From NCBI GenBank assembly GCA_024803745.1, contig JANJXV010000004.1, positions 46,127,358 through 46,191,357 on the forward strand: a DNA stretch of 64,000 bases. The letters run 5' to 3'. Below, in pieces: positions 9,896-21,971 of this stretch (position 1 is its first letter; every line of letters starts with the position of its first letter). Made by a program: the position numbers and the translations under genes. The notes below the pieces were generated by a model. It searched no databases and was not told where the DNA came from. It saw only the letters and a program-made list of their open reading frames with translations. The DNA is from Megascapheus bottae. Its lineage: Eukaryota > Chordata > Mammalia > Rodentia > Geomyidae.

Positions 9896-10224
9896 CAGCC
9901 GTTCAGGTATGACCGCCTATTTAATCTCATCTCCACAGCACCAATCCTCCCTGGGCAGAATGTGCAGAGCAGACCGTCCATTGCAAGACAGGCCCTGGAA
10001 CCACTTTGGGCAATGTATGCACAGCACAGTAGGGAACAGAGAAACGTGCTGAACTTCCAAAGGAACTCAGAGGAGAAAATACAAAGACAAAGCTTTCATA
10101 GGATTTCAAGAAATAGCTACTTTTCCAGGAAAGCTTTATAATAAATGGGGTTTCCGCTGAATATAAAAGCTAAATAAGAATAACTTACTCATGAGGGGCA
10201 CTTTTAACTTTTCCAAAGAACTCT

Positions 10225-10405
10225 CCCATTTATTAATTCATTTGATCTTCATAACAACTATGCAGGCAGGGTGGCTATTAGAATTCCTATTTTAACAATG
10301 AAGACATGAAGGTAGTGAGCGATTAAGAGACAAACCCCAATCACACAATTAGCAGAATAGGACTGGATCTCCTGGATTTCAATCCAGTGCTAACACTCAC
10401 AGGAC
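10225..10405 (-). repeat. MIR SINE, reversed
   Basis: Landmarks appear in the reversed order typical of MIR: tcataacaactatgcaggcagg, cctattttaacaatgaagac, cacacaattagcagaatagg, ctggatttcaatccag. Confidence 0.75.
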
Positions 10406-11049
10406 TTTTTCTGCAACACAGTATTATGGAAACTAGGAGATTCTCAGCTCTTATTAAAAGAAAAATGCCCCTCAGCTTTCTTGTGAACAGGATGGCTAGG
10501 GCGTAAGAAATAATTCAAAAGGCAAACTATATAGCTATTTTCACCCAGACTATAGGCTTTGCAACTAGAGTACGTTACGTGGTTATTTCTGGCATAAGAA
10601 TGTGTGACTTTTTTTCTCCCCATTGACTGTATACTGTTGCTCAATTGCCCTGAGTCCCAGAAAGGTAACACTTTAAAAGCTAAGTGCAGCAAATGCCACC
10701 ATGGCAAAATACTTGGGGACAACATGTATTTAATCCTAGGTTGAGTGACTAGTTGTGTAATATAAAATTACACCATCTGAACCTCTATCCTAATTAAGAA
10801 AGAATTTCCCATTTGAAGACATTATTTTATATACTAGATGACTTCACAGTTCTACTCAAATGCAGTGTAAGAATATAATTTAAATAATTTTTGTTTCAAA
10901 CACTCAAACATGGCAGTTTGGGAGATAGTTTACAACTCTATTTTTAATGAACTGCTTTAACTATGGATATTATAACTGCAAATAAAACACATTTACGAAA
11001 AGCTGTTGTCTTTAGAATTGTAAATCTGGCAAGATTTTAGCAGTAGAAT

Positions 11050-11180
11050 CTTAGATAAATAAAAAGTTGGATCTTTTCAAACTGTGGGTGCTAATTGGGC
11101 TTTTCTTATCATGAAGAGTAAAAGCAGATGTTGATCTGAAATGACGCCTTATCATGCATTGTGGTGGCTCAGAGATACCA
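11050..11180 (+). repeat. Diverged direct repeat, copy 1
   Basis: Shares with 12115-12245 the ordered pieces agat-aataa-aagttg, aaactgt-gtgctaa, ttcttatca and cagatgttgatct-aaat. The copies lie about 1065 bp apart in the same orientation. Family unknown. Confidence 0.55.
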
Positions 11181-12114
11181 GTTTTTATTTTTATTTTATT
11201 TTTAATGCCCTTATTCTGATTCATTATCAACCCAATTTACCTGCTGGTCACATACTTCTTCTGACTTGGAAATACCATCCAATGATAATTCAGGAGATAG
11301 CTATTACAAGAGAGAAAGTAACCAACAAGAATGTCACAAACATGTTTTGCTGTGGACTATAGCCCTGTCAAGGTGAGATAAACTAATCGGTTCACCTTGA
11401 TGTGCTAAATTAAGTAGTGTGAAGAAATCAGAAGACAATGGCGAATAAAATGAGCTGAGTGAATAACTTGCTATTTCCCTGCATAAATAAATTTCATGTG
11501 ATGATTAAAGCTTAGTGAATAAGTTCAGGGGCGGGGGTGGGAGAGGCAATTATTCCATAGAACAGGAGAAAGCAGCTATAATTATTTCCATGATAACTAT
11601 TTGGAGTCAAACAAAAGTTGTCATAAGGGTTATGATAGTGAATTTTTCCAGTAAGCGAGGAGAGGCTAAATTTGTTATTCTAACTTGAAAAGTTGGGTTC
11701 AAACCCATCTCTTCCAAAATGACAAATAAATATAAACATGACCATAAGGGAAGTTCAAATAGTAAAAGAATGAATGCAAATACTAGAGCTTGCATGCAGG
11801 GTTTGAGACATGTATAAGAATAAAAGGCTCATTTCCATCTTACTCTCCATGTTTTGTCTTCTCTCTCAGTTCATTTTACAGTACGGTATTTCTTGGGTGC
11901 CTTTTAAGTTTGAATTGTTGTGCCAATAGACACCAGGGATTTGATCAAGCTATTTTCTGCATGTGTAGAACTTTGGGATAGGAAGGCAGATTTTTTTTAG
12001 ATGAAATTTTTGCTGTAGCTATGTTTCACCTTGCTGAAGAGTCATATATAACAATTGGAAAAAAACAATGAAAAGGTAATCTCAAAGTAGGTAGTATAGG
12101 TTGAAGAGAAAGAC

Positions 12115-12245
12115 CTATAGATCAATAAGAAGTTGTATTTTTAAAAACTGTCAGTGCTAACTGGACATTTCTTAGCACCCAAAGTAAATCAGATGTTGAT
12201 CTAAAATAAAATATTATCAACTTCAGTGGGTCTAAGAGATGGCAT
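12115..12245 (+). repeat. Diverged direct repeat, copy 2
   Basis: Partner of 11050-11180; homology fades on both sides. It could be an old tandem duplication or two pieces of one unrecognised repeat family. Confidence 0.55.
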
Positions 12246-13064
12246 ATTATCAGGCAAAATGCTGATGGATGAAGGGTTTTTCCTCTAAGGTTTTCATGGT
12301 TAGCTTGTCCCTTACATGCATATATATATATATATGAACATGTTCATAAGTGGGAAATACATATATAATATGGATTTGTATAGGTTCATGAGAAAATGTG
12401 TGATAAAATATGAAATGCATGTGATCTTTTTTCCAGAATTTTTGTCATAGAGTACTAAAATCCCTGAAATTTCCTGCATGGCAGAGCTGTCACTGATTAT
12501 TCACAAAGATCTCTTTTAATATCTAAGAGCACTTAGAATGGGACACCTGGATAGACTCAAAATGGGACCATTTGCCAGAAATACCAAGTGATGAGATTAA
12601 TATTGGAACTTGTAGCCCCACACTGATGTCTGGCAAGCATTTGGGAGTTTGAGATGTGCTGTTTAAGAAACTCAAAGGGTATAACATTTGATGAACTTCT
12701 AGGTTGCTGAACAGGTGGAGGTGATAGGAAGGTAATGTACATAGAAAGGATCTCCTTTCTCGCCATCCCTCTCTTCCTCTTGTATTCATTCCTCTGTATC
12801 CTTTATGATGAAACAATACACTTAAGAAAGTGTGTCCATGAGTTCTGTGAGAAAATTAATTGAGCCCAAGAAGGAGGCATGGAACAGCAGTTGGTAGGCA
12901 GTTGCACAGAATAGTATCAAAACTGAATGGAGGACAACCTGTGGATGATTGCTACAATATCTTTCAGAGTATTATTTGTGAGAAGAGCCCCATATGCCTC
13001 TAGGTTCACAGAAGAGTAGTATGAATGTGTGATAATGAGGTGAAAAAAAATGTTCTTTTCAGAG

Positions 13065-13066
<2 letters not shown>

Positions 13067-13105
<39 letters not shown>
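13067..13105. repeat. (CA)n microsatellite
   Basis: About 19 uninterrupted CA units. A spurious 62-codon ORF on the - strand reads through it. Confidence 0.97.
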
Positions 13106-13107
<2 letters not shown>

Positions 13108-13934
13108 TATGTCAGTGTCATGTGCATGCATCTCTAGTAGATCAGCAGTCAGCATAACAAGGGGATTTTGTAACTATGAAGACCTAAGTCTAGGACTTTA
13201 GTGATCCTCTTTTCACAACACTAATTATTCTGTTTTCACAACACTATTTATTCTGTTCTCAAAATTGGTGTTTTTACATACATATATAAATACGTAACAT
13301 ATAGATCCTAACTTTAACTCTTGTTCAATTTTTACTATTTCTCTAACTCTAAGAAACTATTTCACCCAAGCCAGTGTAGGAACTTTCTTCCTTTCCTTAC
13401 AGAAGATCATGTCCATATTGTTGTTGAGATTTTTGAATATACTGCCTTTCCCCCTGATTACTGGGCAAAGTTGGGTCAAATGTCCAAACAATTAGTCCTT
13501 GGCTTCTACTTGCAAGAGTGTGAACCCAGGCCCTGCTTAGTGTTTATCTAAGTTGAGAAGACAGGATGAAAGGGAGCTAGCCAAAACAAAACAAGAAGAT
13601 AGAGGGGAAGAAGACAGATGAAGGTAGACAGCTTGTTCTGAAAGGACGCCTTCAGAAGTTAGAGAAGTCTCATTCATGAAGTCTGTCTTTAGTGAGTTAG
13701 GGATTCCATGAAAAAAACATTATAGAATGGGGGCCCTAACATTCCTTAGAATTTATGTCTCCCTGTTGTGGAGACTATGAGTCAGTTACACTGATTTCCC
13801 CTGGGGCCTTTCTCTGAGGCTTGCAGATGGTTGACTTTCCACTACTTCATGATGCTTTTTTTTCCCACATACACATGCATGCCTGGCATCATCTCTTTTT
13901 TGGTATCAAAATTTCTTCTTCTATAAGAAAATCA

Positions 13935-14048
13935 GTTATGGGTAAGGGGAAGTGGGAGGGAGGGGGTAACAGTGTTCAACAAGAAATGCACTTAACGTAT
14001 ATAACTGGAACCCCTCTGTTCATCACCTTGACAATAAAATTAAATTGA
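13935..14048 (+). mobile_element. LINE-1 3' UTR tail fragment
   Basis: The end of the L1 3' UTR: purine-rich ggtaaggggaagtgggaggg, then acttaacgtatataactgga, acccctctgttcatcacc, ttgacaataaaatt. No ORF2 sequence is present. Confidence 0.75.
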
Positions 14049-14111
14049 TAAAAGATCAATCCATTTAGATTAGGATCCATCCCATTAACATCTCTGTAAC
14101 CTAATCATGTC

Positions 14112-14190
14112 TTTAAAGGGCCCATCTCAGGGGTGGAGGCATGGCTCTCATAATAGAGTTTCTGCTTAAAAATGCAAAACTCTGGCTGTA
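14112..14190 (+). repeat. ID-like SINE fragment, diverged
   Basis: ggtggaggcatggctctcat followed by agagtttctgctt and a decayed B-box region resembles an old ID/dID unit. Confidence 0.4.
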
Positions 14191-14199
14191 AACTCTAAC

Positions 14200-17100
14200 A
14201 ATAATTTTTAAAAAGTTCTCTATTTTCAAATTACAGTTACTGCATTTGGAGTCACAATATATGCACTTTGGAAAGAGGGACACAATTTAGCCCAGAGCAG
14301 AGCATAATGAAAATTCATTATTAGCAAACAGAAGCTTAGCCTAAACTCTGTAGACAAACCACATAGTCAAAAATGCCAATATTTTGGGCCAGCTTAAGAG
14401 AATGTCTTATTTGATAAATAAATGGGAATCTACTTCTTTTCCCTTCTACATTGCACTGAAGACAAGATCTTACCCACATAAGTTGAAGATTTGGTCTTAG
14501 TATATTTCTTGATTACCGCTGTCAAGTGTCAGTTTTTGTAACATTTGTCAAGCAAACAAGCAAACAAACAAAATCTTTTTTTTGCACATGGTATGGTTTC
14601 GGGTTTCTGAGCAAGAACTGACTACAGTACAGTGTGGAACTCTTATCCAAGCACCTAAACTTACATCACTAGAATTGTTAGCAAGAGTTGATCTTGTTAC
14701 TTGATGATAGTGTGTGTCATTTCTACTAACATAAAAATAAATACCAGCATAGGCCATGTGCCCGTGTGAACATACAATGATGAAGGTATACACAAATAAG
14801 ATTTTTGTCCTTTCAGAAACTTGATGATAGTCTGATGGATGATCTAATGAAGAAAGCGTCCACTGCCTAAGCTGTCAAGAGACCTAGATTCCAGTACAAG
14901 TTCGACAGCTATGTTGTGGAACTGTGAACATCACTCCTAGCACTAACATTCCAGGATTCCCTGTCCCTAGTAGACCAAATTATGTCTGAAAGGGATCACA
15001 GCTGAAGAGCTAAGGCTGCACTTATTCTTTGTCAACGTCTTCCATCATAAAAGATGATTCAGTGTCAGCAAGGTGTCCTCATACGCCCCTAGCCTTGAGA
15101 TTGTGAGGATGGCACTATTAATGGTAGGATGGTTGCTTTGCTTTTCTGGGCCCCTGGGCACTAGGCAGTGAAATCATGCAAAACTTGGAAAGCTCTTGCC
15201 TACATGATTTATGGCTATAGCCATTTCTTTATTCCCTTACTTTCATAAGTACCAAATTCCGTTAGAAAACTGGGGGGAGAAATCTGCCAATCCTGGGCTA
15301 TTTTGGGGGTTTCTTCATCATCTCTTGACCTTTTATTTGACAAACCAAATAACAAAATGAAAAATGGGCTGTGTGGTCTTGACCATGATTACCAACCAGA
15401 ACAGGCAGAATAAGGGAAAAGAAACAAAACCGCTACGCCGTCTGGAGTGTACGCTCCCTGAACTAATTGCAAAGGAGGAACTTGAGATTTTGGACACCAT
15501 ATCCCAATAAAGCAAATTATTTTAAGTATGACAAATTATGTTTCTAATTTGCATCTATCTTTGTGAGCTAGAAATGGAAGCTTAGGAGAGTTCCTTGTCA
15601 TTTTAAGTGGTTGCCTGTATTGGAAACATCTTGAATGGAAATTTTGACATCCTTAAAAATCTGTGTAAACTTGCAAAGTTGTGGCTAAAGGGTCTATGTA
15701 ATCTAATCCGTTCTAATAAATCCACAAGATAATCTGCAAAGGTAGTGTTTAAAACTGTTTGCTTTCTGATGGTCATGATTTCCCTAGTTCATGTTGTAAT
15801 CTCGTATGAACATCAAGGAATTTTAGTATAGTTGATAAGTTTTCCATTCTGATTATGTAGAACGGTGTCTAAATTTGAAAGTGAAAGCAAAGTAATGAGG
15901 AAATCTGCAAAGCATAGAAATCTTTCCCACTCATTCCCTTCCTGAATTTTTCCTCACAGGTAAGGAAGTAGATGCAACGTGTAAATTAATCTATTTAAAT
16001 GAAACCGTAGCTTTTTAAGATTTCAGGGAAAATATTTTTTCTGACGTTTACATGCATAAACAATTGCTCTATGAAAGTTAAACTTAGTCATTACAATCTA
16101 CCTACATCTTTAGAACATGCGCATACATTAAGCCATTTCAAAATTAATAAAACTCTCTAAATTATGCACGGCGCAAAGGGTGAAAAAAGTTGGTAACAGG
16201 AACTGCTGCCTGCCTCGTGCTATGAACTTGGTGATTCAGAGAGCTGCCCTATGGCTGTGCACTGGAGGAGATCATAAGGTTTAATTGTTGCTTATTCATT
16301 TGCATGAATTCCAAAACTATATCAAATAACACTCAATTATACAGGTAGAATGAATATCACTACAGAAGAGGCCTCACCCTTGAATAGCTCAGCATAAGTG
16401 AGGACATTTAATATTATTTGGCTCTAATAGGTGCAAAAAGAAAAGAGATACAAAGTAGCAGCTGCTAATTAATTTGGAGTTCTAGGTTTGCAACCCCCCA
16501 AGAAAATCTAAAGAATATTTTTCTGCAGCTGAATATGTAAAGTTTTAACTGCTCCATCTGGCATATGCCCTCTGATTACCCAGAATGTTGGCTGGCAGTT
16601 TGAGGGACCCATTTGATAGCCAGCCAAGTTTAAAGGTCCATAAGAGGTAAAACAATGCCTACCCTCCAACAAGAGCAACATTGTTCCTGAACAATGAAGC
16701 TCTCTGGCTTATTTGAATGTCAACAATTCAGAAAAGTTGATGTTTGGAGCCATCAAATAAAATGTTTTTGTGAAACAGTTTATTATTTCAGTGGTAATTA
16801 TTTGAATCATTCATGGTAAAGGATGTTTGCTAATGAGTGCTTGGCTGCTGTAAATTCCAGAGAGACTGAATGCTCTTTGTGCTGACAAAAAGACCCAAAT
16901 CACTGGAGAGCAACTGGCTGGACAAATCATTCATCTATGCAAATGCCAGCCGAAATGGTCAGATGCATTTATTACCCTCCTCATTATAGTAAACAAGGCA
17001 GGAATCGTGACTGGCAGTTATCAACTTGCCCTGAAGTATGATTTGTTCTCCTACCACTATTTAAATGAGAGGAAAAAAGGCATGCCACCAGGGACTTTGT

Positions 17101-17745
17101 TGGTTTATAAAAGAGTAAATGTCACATAGCCCAGTGCTTAAAGACTTTTGATTGACAAATGTTTTATTTGACATATCAAACAATGATGGCTTTCATATCA
17201 AATAGTCCATATTTGTTAGCAAAAATCTTAACCCCTTGAAGTTTGGCCAATGCTTTTAGCTCACTTCTGCCAGTGCTCAGAAACTAGAACACAGATGGTA
17301 AGTTACATTAAAGGCAATACCAAATATCTCTACACATAATGTGCAAAGACCTAAAAATACTCTGCATTGGGTGACAGAAATGACACAGTGTTTTATCACA
17401 ACACATATAGTGTAAAATGTTCTTCTGAACTGATAATGCAAATTAAAGTGATGTTGACCTACTTGCACTTACTAAGTATTCTTCTGCTGTTTAGTGCAAG
17501 ATAAGCTAAACATTAAGGAATTTATACAGCATATGTCACAGTGAAATCTAAATTGTCTGGTGTAACTCTTCTTAAATGTCACAACAGTGTCACAATACTA
17601 GGTTTCAGGGCTTACAGTTAAAGCCACAGTACCCTTATATAACCCCTCATACTTATGTGCTGAAAACTTTTCCCTTCTTGAGTTCCTTTGACTTACATAC
17701 ATTTTCAATGTGTGCTTCATCTCATTGTGATTAATATGTGCAAGT
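14200..17745. other. Repeat-poor intergenic block
   Basis: This is the longest stretch in the left half without a clear young transposon; only a possible MIR piece near 14871-14940 is suspected. Coding potential is absent: ORFs are at most 81 codons. Repeat depletion and the motif-rich stretch at 16140-17010 make it the best place in the window for long-range regulatory DNA. Confidence 0.55.
16140..17010. promoter_or_regulatory. Candidate enhancer / conserved non-coding element with two POU octamers
   Basis: Perfect octamers occur at 16298-16305 (ATTTGCAT, in the near-palindrome ttcatttgcatgaatt) and 16937-16944 (ATGCAAAT). The block also has several TAATTA/ATTA homeodomain cores (for example near 16467 and 16797), the paired-looking ggtaattatttgaatcattc near 16794-16813, and no repeats. 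This density is typical of developmental enhancers. In human the neural POU factor gene POU3F2 neighbours FBXL4 (recalled, not visible here). Function and conservation are inferred. Confidence 0.35.
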
Positions 17746-17749
17746 ATAA

Positions 17750-17890
17750 GAGCTTAGGGATGTGGCTCTGCAGTAGAGCACTTATATGGTACATCTGAGG
17801 CCCTGGACTCAATCCCCAGAACCAGGAAGAAGGAAGGAAGGAAGGAAGGAAGGAAGGAAGGAAGGAAAAGGTGGAAGGGAGGGAAGAAGA
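17750..17890 (+). repeat. ID SINE monomer with (GGAA)n tail
   Basis: The ID unit at 17750-17826 (gggatgtggctctgcagtag, ctgaggccctggactcaatc) is followed by about ten GGAA units (17827-17868) and a further purine run. The tetranucleotide array probably grew from the SINE's A-rich tail. Confidence 0.75.
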
Positions 17891-18330
17891 TAAAATGATT
17901 ACAAGTATGTCTTATAACACTGAAGCATGACAGACATATACTTGAGCTGATTTGATAATCCCCCTACAGTTATTTCCCTGAGACACTTAAGGCAATAAGT
18001 TCCCATACACCTTTTTCTTCTTTTGTTGCTATATATTAGTCTGCTATTATTGCTAGAGTTAATTCTTTTTTTCTCCAAAATGAGATGAAAGTTCTCATTT
18101 TGAAAAGCCAGAAGTAACTACAATCAGCAGAGGAACTTCTCAATAATCCCAAAATTATCAATCCATTATTTCACTCAGTTAAATCTGGCCATATTTTCAG
18201 GTTTGAATGGTATTTTCCAACACATAAAAAATTCAATCATTTTACTGGTATAATTTCAATATTTAAATATGCATTTTATTAGGAGTAGTTGCATGTTTCC
18301 TTTAAATGTCTGATTATAAAAAATTTGCTG

Positions 18331-18523
18331 CAGCTGGGAGGTTGGCCTAGTGATAGAGTGCTTGCCTAGCATTCACAAAGACCCAGGTTCAATTTCTCAG
18401 TACCACACACATAGAAAAGTAATCAGAAGTGGTGCTGTGGCTCAAGTGGTAGAGCCCTAGCCTTGAGAAAGCCCAAAGACAATGCTCAGGCCCTGAATTC
18501 AAGGACCAGGTTTGGCAAAAGAA
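18331..18523 (+). repeat. IDL-Geo dimeric SINE
   Basis: The left ID-like unit (gggaggttggcctagtgata) and right Geo unit (ggctcaagtggtagagccct, caggccctgaattcaagg) follow the same order as the copy at 7103. Somewhat diverged. Confidence 0.85.
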
Positions 18524-19063
18524 ATTGCTGGATTCTTAAATAAAAGCATTTCACCTTGCTCTAAATGTTTTCTGCAAAGACATTTCCAATTTTATAAGAA
18601 ACTATAACCCCAGAGGAAAATGCTATTCCTAGTGCTGCAACTTCTTTTCTACAGAAAGCCATCCATTCAGAATTCTTCCTTCTTTTCTTTCCCAACCCTC
18701 TGGGTACGCTGGATTTCTGAGTAGTGTCCTTGGTAGTGTCCACTTTTCTAACTCATTGTGGGGTGCTCTGCCCGGAGAAAACACAGGTTCTGATCTGTGC
18801 TTAGAAAGTTGGGTCTTCCATTTCTTGCAAGACCGTAGATGGATTTACCTGGTCTGGGTGTTGCATAAGACTAGAGTTGACACACAGAAACTGTGTAGCT
18901 TTCAGTAGTTCCGTCCGTGGTGTGATCACCATCCCCTTGACCCTTCTATCGGTAGGTTTAAAACTAAGATGAACAGAGAATTTGGCTTCATTGACCAAAC
19001 TTCAAGAACACATTTCTTCTATACAAGACTGTACAAATACACATAGAAAGCCTGGACTCAGTG
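18524..19063. other. Unique sequence between a SINE and the HMGB1 retrocopy
   Basis: Two adjacent - strand ORFs (18801-18998, 18561-18743; 65 and 60 codons) have a protein-like look, but I recognise no family and they are in different frames. A decayed retrocopy is possible; nothing more can be supported. Confidence 0.4.
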
Positions 19064-20346
19064 GGCTTTGGTAATTTCTTTTTTTTGTAAATAAAAAATT
19101 TGTATTTATTTAGAAGCATTCAGAATGTAAACAAACAGCTGCAACTTTGTTTTTGCAATTACAGAGTGGTATTCAGTTAACAGAACAATTATTCTGTATA
19201 AGCTGCATCAGACAACTGAAGATGAAAAAACTACCACCCCCATATATAACTAATTTGTGCTGTGCACCAACAAGAACCTGCTTTAAATTTCCATGCCAAT
19301 TTACAACCCCCATACTGTACCAGGCAAGGTCAGTGGCTATTGAAAAGACCACCAGGACAGAGCTATCTAAAGACACATTCAGTAGTGTGTTAACTATACA
19401 AAAAAAAGACATTGTACAGTTTAAAAACAAATCTTACACAACCTTACATTTCAATTTTTTTCTTTAAAAGGAGTGAGTTGTGTACAGGGGCGTTAAATGC
19501 TTTATAGCCAAGGGGGGGAAAAAACTGTGCTAGAACCAACTTATTCATCCTCATCCTCTTCATCTTCATCCTTATCCTCTTCATCTTCCTCTTCTTCCTC
19601 ATCTCTTCATCTTCATCTTCCCCCTCTTCCTTCTTTTTCTTGCTCTTTTCAACCTTCACAACCCCCTTTTTTGCTGCATCAGGCTTTCCTTTAGCTCGGT
19701 AGGCAGCAATATCCTTTTCATATTTTTCCTTCAGCTCCGCAGCCTTCTTCTCCTAAGGCTGCTGGTCGTCTGCAGTCGTGTTGTTCCACGTCTCTCCCGG
19801 TTTTTTCACATCATCACCAATAGACGGTCCAGGACGTTCCCCTTTGATTTTAGGATGGTATTCAGAACAGAACAAGAAGGCCGAAGAAGTCCTCTTGGGT
19901 GCCTTGGAATCCTTCGACTTCTTTTTTGTGTCCCCTTTAGGAGGGATGTAGGTTTTCATTTCTCTTTCATGACAAGTCTTGTCCGCCTTGGCCATGTCTT
20001 CAAATTTCCCTTTCTCTTCAGAGACATAGTCTTCCACCCCTCTGAACACTTCTTAGAAAACTCTAAGGAGTTGACCCAAGCATCCAGGTGCTTCTTCTTG
20101 TGCTCCTCCCGGCAAGTTTGCACAAAGAATGCATCTGATGACACTTTGCCTCTCGGCTTCTTAGGATCTTCTTTGCCCTTGTTTAGTTTTTCCTCCACGA
20201 GGCACAGAGTCTCTCGGTGATGGTCCAGCTCTCACTCACCCCTGCGCTGTCTCTATGTACTCAAAGTACTGCAATGGCTGTAAGAGCAGGAGCCAGAAGC
20301 AGCTTCCTCACTCTCTCTGCTCTGTAACATTGGCTTTGGTAATTTC
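19064..20346 (-). pseudogene. HMGB1: Processed (retrotransposed) HMGB1 pseudogene with target-site duplications
   Basis: HMGB1 is an abundant nuclear DNA-bending protein with two HMG boxes and an acidic tail. This intronless copy reads leftward. Its 5' UTR occupies about 20331-20181, the coding remnant 20180-19541, and the 3' UTR with an AATAAA and short A-tail extends to 19079. The insertion is bounded by perfect 15 bp repeats ggctttggtaatttc (19064-19078, 20332-20346), the L1-mediated retroposition hallmark. It is broken four ways: the start codon is AAG (20180-20178); about one base is lost near 20018-20024, inside box A; a TAG replaces the Tyr codon after DDQQP (19755-19753); and the acidic tail is frameshifted near 19600. 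Recognisable pieces include [27 protein letters not shown] and KIKGERPG. The 3' UTR length suggests a short poly(A) isoform as template. It is dead as a protein gene; whether it is transcribed cannot be seen. Confidence 0.96.
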
Positions 20347-20918
20347 AAAGATTTTGTGAAGGTAAAGAAGGAAGAGACAGAACCATGAAAAACAGTAACA
20401 TAGAACAAGCTCTATTGGATACTGCTTGTATAGGGATGCATAAGAAAAAAAAAATGCCCCTCCTGACAAGGCATCTTTTAGAGACAGCAGCATGAGAGCA
20501 ATACCATGAAAAAGAATCCCCAGGAGGGGAAGGAACATCAGAGAGTAGCTTCTGTGGCTAGGTGATGTTTAACACCTATGTGGATCATTTCTGGTTCAGA
20601 CAACTCTTCAAGTCAACAGTGTTTGTTGTCTTAAAAGATGTCTTGCTAGCAGATGTCTGATACAGTTTCATGGGCTATGTAAGGTAAGAAAGCTATAAAT
20701 TTTAAATATGTACACTTGGATTATATTTAAAGCAATTAGTCTTGGGAGATTTTGAGTTTGGCATGGATAGGCTTTGAGCCTGCTGCAAAGAAGGCAATAT
20801 TATTTGAGCCATTTGAGAATAACACACAGTAACTATCTCTGGATTGTTTACATAACAATGGCTCAGTCAACTTTCATTCTTTTAGATGTAAATATGTGTA
20901 TAAAAACACAAATATTTA

Positions 20919-21125
20919 ACCTGGTGTAGGTGGTTCTCAGGTCTGAGGACTGCAGTTCAAAGTCAGTGTGGGCAGGAAAATTCATAAGACCTTTATCTCT
21001 GAGAAACTGCCCCCTCAAAAGCAAGAAGTGGGGCTCTGATTCAATTGGTAGAGCACTAGTCTTAATCAAAAGAAACTCAGGGGCAGCATCTAGTACTGGA
21101 GTTCAAGCCCCAGAACTCACTCAAA
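20919..21125 (+). repeat. Alu/B1-left + Geo-like right dimeric SINE
   Basis: The left unit includes gttctcaggtctgaggactg and gtgtgggcaggaaaattca. The right unit has ctctgattcaattggtagag and gagttcaagccccagaactc. First member of the SINE nest. Confidence 0.75.
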
Positions 21126-21146
21126 TGTGCGTGTGACTAATACAGG

Positions 21147-21336
21147 TTTTTTTCTGTCTTGTATGTCTTAGGGCTTGAACTCAGGGTCTGAGTACTGTCC
21201 CTGTGCTTCTTTGGCTCATGTCTAGTACTCTACCATTTGAGCCACAGAGCTGCTGGGGCTGGTTTCAAACCAGTCATCAGGTCTCAGTTCTCAGCTTCCT
21301 GAGTAGCTACAATTATAGGCACTAGCACTTGCCTAG
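21147..21336 (-). repeat. Alu/B1-left + Geo-like right dimeric SINE, reversed
   Basis: T-run at 21147-21153, agggcttgaactcagggtct right unit, then tctcagcttcctgagtagct left unit. It lies head to tail against the copy at 20919 in the opposite orientation. Confidence 0.8.
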
Positions 21337-21365
21337 GCTTTGTGTTTTTAACTCACTGAAGGAGG

Positions 21366-21369
21366 TCTT

Positions 21370-21401
<32 letters not shown>

Positions 21402-21492
21402 ATTGTTTACATTTTTGATGAGACTAGATTTGAACTCAGGGACTTGTGATTATTAGGCAGATGCTCTACTGATGAGCCATGTCTCCAACCCA
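21366..21492 (-). repeat. ID-like SINE with (GTT)n tail, reversed
   Basis: About 11 GTT units (21370-21404) form the tail. gatttgaactcagggact and ggcagatgctctactgatga mark the reversed ID unit. Confidence 0.7.
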
Positions 21493-21710
21493 TTTTTACA
21501 CTGGTTATTTTTTTTTTGCTAGTCCTGGGGCTTGAACTCAGGCACTGAGCACTGTCCTTGAGCTTTCTCAAGGCTATTGCTCTATCAAGCCACAATATCA
21601 CTTCTGCCTTTTTCTCTGTATGTGGTACCAAGGAATTGAACTCAGACTTTGTGCATGCTTGGTAAACATGCTACCACTAGATTACACTCAACTCCTTACA
21701 CTGGTTATTT
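21493..21710 (-). repeat. IDL-Geo SINE, first of three insertions at one target site
   Basis: A reversed IDL-Geo unit (about 21511-21692: tcctggggcttgaactcagg ... atgtggtaccaaggaattga ... tgcatgcttggtaaacatgc) is bounded by ttacactggttattt at 21496-21510 and 21696-21710. Confidence 0.85.
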
Positions 21711-21971
21711 ATTTACTTATTTATTTTTAGGTCAGTCATGGGCCTTGAACTCTGGGCCTGGACACAGCCCCTGAGCTCTTCAGCTCAAGGCCATCGCTCT
21801 ATCACTTTAGCCACAGTGCCATTTTCAGTTTTCTGGTGGATAATTGGAGATAAGAGTATCATGGGTTTTTGTGCCCAGGCTGGCTTTGAACCACGATCCT
21901 CAGATCTCAACCTCCTAAGTAGCTAGGATTACAAGCATCAGCCACCAACACCTGGTTTTACACTGGTTATT
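21696..21971 (-). repeat. Alu/B1-left + Geo-like SINE, second of three insertions at one target site
   Basis: Reversed dimer at about 21711-21956 (ccttgaactctgggcctgg ... ggctttgaaccacgatcctc ... gctaggattacaagcatcag). It is flanked by the same sequence tacactggttattt, at 21697-21710 on the left and about 21958-21971 on the right. Confidence 0.85.

Larger units (their letters stand above)
10720..13060. other. Unique AT-rich intergenic sequence
   Basis: No SINE, L1 or gene is recognised. Two segments, 11050-11180 and 12115-12245, are diverged relatives of each other. A short TA run lies near 12320-12335. ORFs of 60-97 codons overlap on both strands and look random. Confidence 0.6.

Noticed and set aside
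9812..10141. 109-codon ORF on the + strand
   Set aside because: Its first part is reversed Tigger-like transposon sequence; the rest shows no family and overlaps ORFs in other frames.
19497..20220. Poly-Ser and other + strand ORFs at the HMGB1 copy
   Set aside because: They are antisense shadows of the HMGB1 acidic tail and coding region.
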